Assembly (NCBI GenBank): GCA_032158295.1
Contig: JASTWB010000050.1
Coordinates: forward strand, 30,156-94,155
DNA: 64,000 nucleotides
Direction: 5' to 3'
Source: Pycnopodia helianthoides
Taxonomy: Eukaryota; Echinodermata; Asteroidea; Forcipulatida; Asteriidae
The translations under genes were made by a program, and so were the position numbers. Positions 51,501 through 63,200 of the stretch are shown here, in pieces; position 1 is the stretch's first letter, and the number at the start of each line of letters is the position of its first letter. The notes under the pieces are model-generated. The model saw only the letters and a list, made by a program, of their open reading frames with translations, was not told where the DNA came from and ran no database searches.

Positions 51501-54162
51501 ATTAAGCTTGTAATGATACTGGGTTATGATGCCGTTACGCTGACCACACACTGGTTGCTCCATGAGAAAGTCATGGTTTGGTTGGTAACATCGGTAGACT
51601 GCAAATCACTAGGAGGACCAGTAGGTGCTAAAATGACAAAAAATTAAGTAAATAGAAAATACATATCAGGTTTGGTTTCTCTAGCAACATGCCCTTTCTA
51701 GAACGTTGGGAAGTTACAATTATTGGACATTTTTTTTACGTTTGACTGTATTCTTGCAACAAACGTAAAACAGTTTACGAAAAGCTTCAGAACGTCGTTC
51801 GAAAGTGCCACCAATACATTCAAGGGACACGTTGCCCTGGATTGGACGATTGTAAAGCGCTTAAGAACTAAACACTCCGCCATTTCAGTACAATTTCCAC
51901 TCACAAAATGGCGGACCGTGTTAGTTATTTGTGTGGATCAATAAATTCCCATTATAAAACATCTTCCCTACCATAAGACATTCATTTCATAACAAACGTT
52001 TTTTTAGAGCCCAAATTGCCCAATCCAAGGTAAAGTGACTCCTTAAATGCAGCCATTACTGTAACATTATTGACATAATTATTCAGTTCCCGCCTGTTTC
52101 ATGAATGTACTTTGCTGACTTGTCATTATGTTTGTTTACTGCCGTTTAGTGTCAGTGATTTGTGTTAGGTAACTATTCTTGTTTAGCACCATATGCGTTG
52201 AAACGAAACCGGTTTGACGTTCTTTCATGACCCTCACGATACTTGTTGATAAATTTACTTACACACGGTACCTTATTAAAATATTCCCTGGTTTCACAGG
52301 AGCACAGGCATGCACAGGTGCCCTATACAATTTTACAAGCTTTGCTTCTTTCAATCAATCAACCAATGAATCAATCCGCCAATTCAATTAATCGTAACAT
52401 AATATTATATGACGTATTCGAAAGTCCGTACAGAAGGTGATTGGCAGATTTAGTATTGAAGACTGTTCAAGATCATTGGGGCCGCAACTGAAAAGGCGCT
52501 GTAACCCAAACTGTACTTATTTACGTGCCCCTCCGTACTATCACCCGTGTTTCCATGCTATCGCTTTATTGTACAGTAAACCACATTGAGTTGAAAAAAA
52601 GCTGCAGTGGATCTTTAAAAAAAATGTTCTTCCTGGGAAGCCGAGTTTTACTGTTAATGTATTGACCTCTTTAAAGTCCCTCTTTCTTACTTACTAGTTC
52701 ATTTCTTCAACGAAGGAAAATGGATTCTGCCTTTAAGGGTTGAAGCTCCATTAACCCAAAACCTCATTATAATCAAATGTTACAAACCTACACCTACCAG
52801 TATCGTTGGTTATGACTGTCACGATGCCTCTATCCCTGCTCCTGCACTGTTAGAAGGTGTGACGTATACACGATATGTAGAGTGAGGGTATAATCCAGTC
52901 ATGGTTGTTGGTGACTGAGAGCCATCGAGCCACTGCTTACGATTTAGGGAAACTTCACTGTTACACTGGTCCCTTTTATGGAAAGACACTACAAAAGTTT
53001 AATCCTCCGGGGACAGGTTCAAACAGAATCATACAGGGTTAGGGTTAGGAAGTACGTGTACTTCAGCTGCAGTAAGAGTGACTTTAGATTTATTTGTTTT
53101 GTATACACAAATAAGTGAATTTGCTACTTTTATTAAGCTTGCAACTGTTTGACAGCGTTCATAGAAATCTTTGCGTGGTATTCCATTGTTCAGGTCTATA
53201 AGTACTTTAATTCAATTTAGTAAGCAGATTAATTACTATCATTTGTTGCGTATGGCTTTTACAATGGACTACATTATGGAAAACCATGTACTGTGGTGGC
53301 TGAAAAAAACAGTTGGGAGTAATTTTTCCGAGTTGCTCCTCTCAACTGTTGAACTGTTGATAAACGCAATGGAATGGGCTAATCTGTTTTGTATTTTACA
53401 TCAGTGGTAACGGTTATATTTTTCGAGAAAGGAAATAGTTTTAAATTTTGTTCCACCGACCTGTTTACATTTGTGCGTCCCTGATTGCCGAAAAACGAGA
53501 ACAAATGAAAACAATATTTTGCTATCAGACAGACCTTATTCTTATTCTTTATTTGGCAATAAATACACACAAACAGTCAGTAAGTAACGAAATGAATAAA
53601 TAAATAAATAAACCAGAATTTAAGTAAATAAAAGCAATAAGTAAATATTAGCAAAACAACAAAAATAAAAGCACATGAAGTCTACAAAACAACCTTAATG
53701 TAATGACCAGGATCAATAAAAGTATACTTATACACTGTAGCTCGAAAGCCTGTTGACCCAGTCACATAAGGAGACAATACACTAAAAAACAATATTTATA
53801 TATGAAGAGATAAATTAAATAATTATATAATATGTAAATACACAAAACACCATGTGATAAACTAAATAAATTAACTTTGATTAAAAGTAAGAAAATTTGA
53901 AAAGAGACAAACAATATTTTGTTTAAATTATTTAAAACAAATACAATAAAAATAAAGATAAATAAACAAATAGAAACGATAAAAATGTTGTACATAATAC
54001 AAAAACACAAATAATTTTAACAAGCTAAGGGGTAAAGAAAAACATGTATATAAATAAATAGATGAATGAATAGATGAAGAAATCCAGACAACAATAAAAC
54101 AAACAAAATGAATCAATGAGTCGAAAATAAATGAACAGAAGGATTAACAACAACAAAAACAA

Positions 54163-54209
<47 letters not shown>

Positions 54210-57200
54210 AATAAATGAGTTGAATAAATGTAATGAAAGGAAATGGGAACTCATTGTGTTTATCAAAACAAATGGATGGTTGAAGAATAGGGTACAGTGG
54301 GGTAAGATGGGACACATAAACAGTTTGTTGATAATTAAAATAAAAGTATTCCAAAATTTGTCACATGGGCTTACTGATACTAAAGTTTGGTTATATTTTC
54401 ACCTTTTAATGAAGTTTCAATGGTTTTGGACAGTTTTCAGATACTAAAACTTGACTTTATAACAAAAACAAATAGTGTCCCATTTTCCCCCATCACTTGG
54501 GGCAAGATGGGACGCATGCATTGTACCAATGACGGGTCAGCGAATTATTTAATTTGCATATTAAATATTTTTATGGGTTAAAATTGGGGCAAGATGGGAC
54601 AAAAAATGTATGACCATTACCGAAAGCGTCACTCTTTAGTATGACGAGTTAGTGAGTCAAAATTGGTTTTAAACCAAAGTTTATTACTAACAATTTCGTT
54701 TTCAGTTTTAGAATTTTTGAAAATAGCCATTTTAACAATTGTATTTTAATAATGAAAAGTGTCCCAATTTACCCCAACCGTTCATTATTCATAATAACCT
54801 GATGAAAAATTGTCCCGTTTTACCCCGTAAATTAACCGCCTGGGGTAAAATGGGACAGATCACAAGAAACACCTCGATATAAAATATTTCTGCATTCAGT
54901 TGGTCTGTGTTGCTTCTAACCGACACTGACAACATTTCTGACTAATTTGCCCTTATAATGGGTTTAATTCATGTTGTAAGTAGATCATGACAGTCTTTCA
55001 AAAACACCAATGGACAATTTTAACCCGCACTTATAATCTGACGCGTGCAAATTATACAACGAACAAGTCATGTTTGCTGCCGCTAACGTAATATAAAAAG
55101 AAAACGGCAAAAGGGCGACCTCCGTAGAGACAGACCAGATATGGACGAAACTATTATGCATAGGATGGGTTTGCCAGATATGATCTGGTTTATTTTATAA
55201 CGCTTTAAATAGGCACTGTCCCGTTTTACCCCGTGTCCCATCTTCCCCCAGTGTACCCTACTGTAGGAGATAAACAAGTCTTAACAAAAAAAATATAATT
55301 AGCATCTAGATTGTAATAGTAAGCAGATAGTTTCTTACAAAAAAAACATTCAAAGTGTCCAGAATAAGTGAGTATTTTATGTGTGAAGGCAAGTTGCTCC
55401 ATAACCGAGGAAATGAATTAATTGGTGTGTACTTGAGAGCTTAAGTTCTGGCATAGTGATGGTGAAATGTGGTCAAGTCTAAATGGCTAAATGGTTGTGT
55501 TACACTTGATGGCATCGCAGTCAATGAGTCCAAACAAAGATTTGATGGTGAAAATGATGATGTGCTGTTGTCTCCTGTTAGCAAGGCTCATCCAGTTGAG
55601 TGTTCTTAAACGTTCCTTATAAGGCATTTCTCTTCGCTGTTGCTTCAAGCACATTCTGCTTGCCCTGCGTTGCACACCTTCCAACTTTGCTGATAATGTG
55701 GCAGTGTATGGGTACCAGGCAGGTAACCCATACTGCAAGACAGGCAGAACTAAGGCAATAATATAAAGGCACCTGAGGGCATGTGAGGATGACCCCCAGC
55801 AATCTGCCATATGAAACCAAGAGTTTTGTTTGCTTTGGAAACAACCAAATTTACATGATCATTCCAATTTAGCTTGTTATTAACAGTTATCCCAAGGTAC
55901 TTATACAAAGAAACAACACCAAGGACATTACCTTGCAGTGTGTAATGTGGAAGATGCTCGTCCTTGGGTGTTTTGCAGCGAGACAAATGCATCACTTTGG
56001 ATTTTTCTTTGTTGATCTTCATACCATTAGCTATGCTCCATTGACTGAGCGTTGTAAGGTCAGACTGTAGAGCATGTTCATCAGCGGGAGATTTGATTGG
56101 CTTGTAAATGAGGGCGTCGTCAGCAAAAGGTAGAGAAGTTGCAGATATATTTTTTGAAATATCACTTATAAAGAGGTTGAAGAGAAGCGGACCAAGGACA
56201 CTTGCCTGGGGAACTCCAGATGAGACTGGTGCCCAAGAAGAGACGCTTCCACGGTATGTAACTCGCTGCTGTCGATCAGTGAGAAATGATTTCAGCCAGA
56301 TCCATGTGGGGCCACGAATGCTAAAGTTATGAGCCAATTTATTGAGAAGAATGTGCTGAGGCATGAGGTCAAAAGCCTTGCTGAAGTCAAGGAAGATGAT
56401 GTCAAGTCGAGGTGGGTGTGGCTTATCGAGAATAGTTGCCCAGTCATGGGTTGCATTGATGAGTTGGGTAACACATGATTTCTTAGCTGTGAAACCATGT
56501 TGTTTATCAATAACCAGACCATATGAGTTTACATGCTTAATAATGTTCTCGGCTATTCTAGGCATCTCATGTATTGGTTAGGGAACATGACGGAGCAGTC
56601 TCTGGGCACATTGCAGCTGGAGAATGGACAGAGGTGAACAAGTCATTGAAGGCTTGGGCGATTTCACCTGGCTTATGGATGAGACTACCAGCAGACTGGA
56701 AAGCAGCAGGGCATTTGGACTTTCTTTGATCACGAACAAAGCGCCAAAAGCTTCGCTTGTTGTCAGATGCAGCAAATAAATGATTGACATATTTCCAATA
56801 TGACGATTTTGTCAAGTTCTTCACTTTGTTCCTTATTTGTTTGTAGTGCAGCCAGGTAGATGGAGAGTTTACTCTTTTTGCTTTGGTAAACAGAGTGTGT
56901 TTTAGTGAGATGAGTTTTTTAAGTTCTGCATTTATCCAAGGGGATGATTTTCGATGACAATTCGACCGTGGGATGCTATCTCAAACAGCTGCATCAAGGA
57001 TGTCATTAAATCCTTCCCAAGAGGCATTAGGATCCTCATCATCCAAGAATGCAGACCACGGTGCAAGATGTAACAGTTGCTGTAGATAATCAAATTCAGC
57101 TTTCTTGTACTGAAGAAAAGAACGAACAACATTTGGTTGTGGTGAAGCTCGAGCTGCACAAAAAGTGAAGTATACTGCGTGGTGATCGCTACTAACTGGG

Positions 57201-60200
57201 TTAGCAAAAGACGTAACGTTAGTGAATTTCTCTTGTCGATTAGTAAAGATAAGGTCGATTGTGATTCCATCCAGGGAGGAGTTGTTTGAAGGGCGAGTTA
57301 CATCCTGAACTAACTGTTCAAGACTCATGGAGTCGTTATTTCTTGAAGACTTACTAAGGAAGTAGACTCCGTTTGCCAGTTTATATTAAAATCTCCCGTC
57401 AGAATACAACCTTCAAAGTTATGAAGTTCCGGTTGAATAGCATCACATGTGTCTTGTAATTTGTTGAAGAAAGTTATGACAGAGTTTGGAGGCCTTTAGA
57501 TGATTCCAACTAGCCGTTTGGAGCATTGACGATGGCCATATACCACCACCATGATTGTCTCGATCACGCCGAAAAGAAGAATATCCCGACAAACAAGGAT
57601 ATATTAAGTCAACGTCATTAGCTGACATCCATGTCTCAGTAACACAAACAATATCAATGGGATGGAGTTCAAGGAATGCTAGTAGGTTGTGCTGTTTGTT
57701 ACGGATGCTTCTGGCATTCAAGAGGAGCCCAGATAAAGAGTTCTGTCAAACGATGGTCGGCTGACCATCACTTTGAAATTATATAACATTGCAATTTTCG
57801 TTAAAATTAAAATAAAAACATATGGCAAAACGATATTACCGAGGACGTGGAAATAAGACGTGATTTCAGTGAGGTTAGATATTTAAAAGCAACTTATTTT
57901 CTTATTTTGTTTTTCTCTTTTCATGTCCGCAATTGAATCTACCCTAATTGACTTAATCGTTGGACAATTTCCACATCTAAAAATAAAACAAACAAATGCA
58001 TATTTATAAATATTCAAGGATTGATGCGAAATATTTCAGTTTGGGGCTTGTTTTAGAGATCGTAAAATTCTTACCTGTTGATGAGTTTGTATTCCACCGT
58101 GTAATTAGAAACTGGACAGTTGTTGGCAGTCGGGCTCTGCCACGTAACACGTATTTGGGTTGCGTCTGAGGTTTGATTTGCCCGTAGCATGGTCACTCTT
58201 CCTGGAACTAGGTTATTAAGGAAGGCGGGATGTGGTTTAACGTTATACTGTAAACAACTTCAAGTTCAGAATTGACCCGAATCTTGGTCCGGTGGATCCT
58301 GACTCATTTCTAGTGCATTTTTATTTATCAATGACCTGCCCGTTTTTTTGATTTATTTCCTTTTTAATGAAACCATATTTAAACGGTTTTGTTTACTCCG
58401 TCCCATACGAGCGACTGCCTCAATTGTCTCTAATAAGGGAATAAAAGGGTAGTGACGAGGTCTTAACCGGCCGTTTAAAACCGGCAGGGTTGTGGCAGTG
58501 TGATGAAGGACCGAGCCGAAGGCGAGGTCTTTTATCACACGGCCACGGCCCTGCAAGGTTTTAAACAGCCTGTTAAGACCAAGTCACTACTCTTTTATTC
58601 CCATTCAAAGCCCTTTTTGTGAAAAAGCGTAATATTTTTGGAAAAATATGTTAACTTTCATTTCCTATCACGTCCTCGAGCCCTGTTTCGCGAAGGATAC
58701 ATGCCACGCTCAACAGTTGTGCGTACGCGCGCGTCATAACACTAACATGTATTTAGACTGAATACCAGTACACGCAGTATGTGTTGATTGCGTTTCGCGT
58801 AAATTAGCGCCTGCGTAAAACCTTGCGCGCCACAGGTGTGTTTAAACACTTCTAGTCGTGCATTATCATCCGTTTATAACCGGCCACGTGACACGCTCTC
58901 CACCAGTCAGAATGGATAAACTCTCCGAGGTAATTATGTATGGTGTTTTAAAGCTTCTCACATAGTTATTCATTTAAGTTTAAGATTCAAATGGTAAACT
59001 AATCTATGGTCACAATGTGCTTTGTACATACCGATAGTATATGTGGTCTCTCCTCGCTCAAATGATGTGCCTCTTCTTGTTCCGAGTGTAGTTACAGAGA
59101 CGGCGTATAATGTACACGAAGACAATTGGTCAAAATGTGCAAACGTTGTTGTTACGTCCACATGCCTTAGACTTCGGGTTTGTCCTGCTAGAAACAACTT
59201 TGCTCTGTAGCCAGTGACCGTGCCTCCTCTGCTACCACATGGGATGGGGTTCCAGGTGACGCTGATGCTACTTTCAGTCACATCACTTCTATCAAAAGTA
59301 GGCGCAGCTTGATGGCCTAATGTAAGTTGTTGTAAGGCAGTAGTTTATGGTAGTTAAAACAGTTAAAACGTCACTCCTTTCTTGTCGATCATATGTTATT
59401 GTAGATAAAAATATACACAAAATACGTTCTAAATACATATATTTGGGATACAAACGCCGTGTGGCAGTTATCAAGCCCCAAATTTGGTTATTCAATTAAA
59501 TGTCTCCTTTTCCATATCCTTATTCAAGATTAATAGTTAAAAGGGTTGGATGAAGCTCAACAACTCACACAAATTTGTATTGAAATCGAACGCCTCCCAC
59601 TGTAAACCACAATGATCCAAAATCTGACAGTGATACTTTTCTGATCAGATCTACATGGTCTAGATGGAAAGGCTGGAGCACCAAGTTTTAGACATGTAAT
59701 GTTTTTGAATAATTATAGGAAAGTAAAGGAGTATGCAGTAAGCTTTTTCTATAATAAAACAAAGGCACAAAAAAATAAAAATAGCTGCTGGCTATTTGAC
59801 CACTCGTTGTGCATATAAGTTGTACATAAACTGTCATAATGCATTTATTACAAATAACCTCCACTCTCACAAAAACTTACTTCCTTCACCGGTAATCTCC
59901 GATTTAGTTTTCGTTGTTCCATTTCCAGCACTATTTCTCGATGTAACATTGACTTCGTACGTAGAGTATGCTTTCAATCCTTGTATAGTGACTGAAGTAG
60001 CGGTAGTCACCAGTGAAACAACGGAATGGTCACCCTCTTGACATTGTTCCAGATTGATGAGTTCATAGGTCACCAGGTAGTCAGTGGCGAGGCAAGGATT
60101 GTCATGGTTGGTACCAGGGGCTCTCCATGACACTGTCAGTCGATCATGTTGTATGGGATTGATGGTCATGCTGGTAACAGCATCTGGAACTTTTGAATAG

Positions 60201-63200
60201 TCATGCACATAAGAGTGGATTTTGATTAATATATAAGAAACACATGAATTATCTATCGTCAGTTATCATATAATATGAACCTAGCATGAGGAGTTTCAAC
60301 GAAAAGTTTAATTATCACCGACGTGCTCGTTTTTAGATTTATTTTATTTTTATTGAAACGATATTTAAATGGTTTTGTATTCTCCTTCCCTAACGTAGCG
60401 ACTGCTTCATTTGGAACTGTTGATATTTTAAAGCTTCTCACATAGTTACTCCCTTATATTTAAGATTCAGATGATAAATTAATCTGTTGTCAAAATATGT
60501 ACTGCTCGTACAGATAGGGTCAAAACGTGTTATGTACATACCGATAGTATATGTGGTCTCTCCTAGCTCAAATGATGTGCCTCTACTTGTTCCAAGTGTA
60601 GTTACAGCGATTGTGTATGACGTACACGGAGACAATTCGTCAAACTGTACAGACGTTGTTGTTACATCCACATCCCGCAGACTTTGGGTTTGTCCTGCTA
60701 GAAACAAATTTGCCCTGTAGCCAGTGATCGTGCCTCCTCTGCTACCACATGGGATGGGGTTCCAGGTGACGCTGAAGCTACTTTCAGTCATATCACTTCT
60801 ATCAAAAGTAGGCGCAGCTTGAGGGCCTAATGTAAGTTATTGTAAGGCAGTAGTTTATGGTATAGTTAAACCTGTTAAACGTCACTCCTTTCTTGTCGAT
60901 CATTGTATAGATAATTAAACAATAACAAAACGAGCTAGTTAAATACGTTCTAAATGCATTATATTTGGGATACAAACGCCGTGTGGCAGTTATCAAGTCC
61001 TAAATTGGGTTGTTAAATCAAATGTCTCCTTTTCCATATCCTTATTCAAGGTTAATAATCACAAGGGTTGGATGAAGCTCAACAACTCACAAAATTTGTA
61101 TTGAAATCGAACGCCTGCCACTGTAAACCACAATGATCCAAAATCTGACGATGATACCTTTCTGATCAGATCTACATGGTCTAGATGGAGAGGCTGGAGC
61201 AGCAGGTTTTAGACATGTAATGTTTTTGAATATTTATAGAAAAGTGAAAGGAGTATGCAGTAAGCTTTTTCTATAATAAAACAAAGGCAAACAAATAAAA
61301 ATAACTGCTGGCTATTTGACCACTCGTTGTGCATATAAGTGGTACATAAACTGTCATAATGCATTTATTACAAATAACCTCCACTCTCACGAAAACTTAC
61401 TTCCTTCACTGGTAATCTCCGATTTAGTTTTCGTTGTTCCATTTCCAGCACTATTTCTCGATGAAACATTGACTTTGTACGCAGAGTATGCTTTCAATCC
61501 TTGTATAGTGACTGAAGTAGCGGTAGTCACCAGTGAAACAACGGAATGGTCACCCTCTTGACATTGTTCCAGATTGATGAGTTCATAGGTCACCAGGTAG
61601 TCAGTGGCGAGGCAAGGATTGTCATGGTTGGTACCAGGGGCTCTCCATGACACTGTCAGTCGATCATGTTGTATGCGATCGATGGTCATTCTGGTAACAG
61701 CATCTGGAACTTTGAATGGTCATGCACAAAAGTGTGGATTTGATTAATAGATAAGAAACACATGAATAATCTATCGTCAGTTATCATATAATATGAACCT
61801 AGCATGACGAGTTTCAACGAAAAGTTTAATTATCACCGACGTGCTCGTTTTTGGATTTATTTTATTTTTATTGAAACGATATTTAAATGGTTTTGTATTC
61901 TCCCTCCCTAACGTAGCGACTGCTTCATTTGAAACTGTCAGTATTTTAAAGCTTCTCACATAGTTACTCCATTATATTTAAGATTCAGATGATAAATTAA
62001 TCTGTTGTCAAAATATGTACTGCTCGTACAGAAAGGGTCAAAACATGTTATGTACATACCGATAGTATCTGTGGTCTCTCCTCGCTCAAATGATGTGCCT
62101 CTGCTTGTTCCGAGTGTAGTTACAGAAACGGTGTATGACGTACACGGATCCAACTCGTCAAACTGTGCAGACGTGGTTGTTACGTCCACATACCGTAGAC
62201 TTTGGGTTTGTCCTGCTAGAAACAAATTTGCTCTGTAGCCAGTGATGGTGCCTCCTCTGCTACCACATGGTATGGGGTTCCAGGTGACGCTGAAGCTACT
62301 TTCAGTTACATCACTTCTATCAAAAGTAGGCGCAGCTTGAGGCCCTAATGTAAGTTATTGTATGGTAGTTAAAACTGTTAAACGTCACTCCTTTCTTGTC
62401 GATCATTGTAGAGATAATTAAAAAAACAAAAAAACTATAAAAAAACGAGCTAGTTTAATACGTACTAAATGCATTATATTTGGGATACAAACGCCGTGTG
62501 GCAGTTATCAAATGGGGTTATTCAATTCATTGTCTATTTTTCCATATCCTTATTCAAGATTAATAGTCACAAGGGTTGGATGAAGCTCAACAACTCACAC
62601 AATTTGTATTGAAATCGAACGCCTGCCACTGTAAACCACAATGATCCAAAATCTGACAGTGATACTTTTCTGATCAAATCTACATGGTCTAGATGGAGAG
62701 GCTGGAGCACCAGGTTCTATACATGTAATGTTTTTGAATAATTATAAACAAGTGAATGGAGTATGCAGTTATTTTTGTTTCTATCATAAAACAAAGGCAA
62801 CCAGAAATAACTGCTGGCTATTTGACCACTCATTGTGCATATAAGTGGTAAATAAACAGTCTCGTTGCATTTATTACAAATAACCTCCACTCTCGCAAAA
62901 ACTTACTTCCTTCACCGGTAATCCCTGATTCAGTTTTCGATGTTCCATTTCCAGCTCTATTTCTCGATGTGACATTGACTCTGTACGTAGAATATGCTTC
63001 CAATCCTTCTATATTGACTGATGTATCGGTAGTCACCAGTGAACCAACGGAATGATCACCCTCTTGACATTGCTCCAGATTGATGAGTTCATAGGTCACC
63101 AGGTAGTCAGTGGCGAGGCAGGGATAGTCATGGTTGGTACCTGGGGCGCTCCATGACACTCTCAGTCGATTATGTTTCTTGCGAATGATGGTCATGCCGT

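Noticed and set aside
53031..53052. Telomere-like GGGTTAGGGTTAGG
   Set aside because: Only about two units; too short to be an interstitial telomere track, and it lies in a degraded FN3 region.
54025..54354. Leucine-rich minus-strand frame
   Set aside because: It is the translation of a CAA microsatellite and ATAA-rich text.
61100..61210. Real FN3 exon in the middle repeat unit
   Set aside because: The acceptor AG is missing and the phase would not fit the next exon; kept only as a relic.
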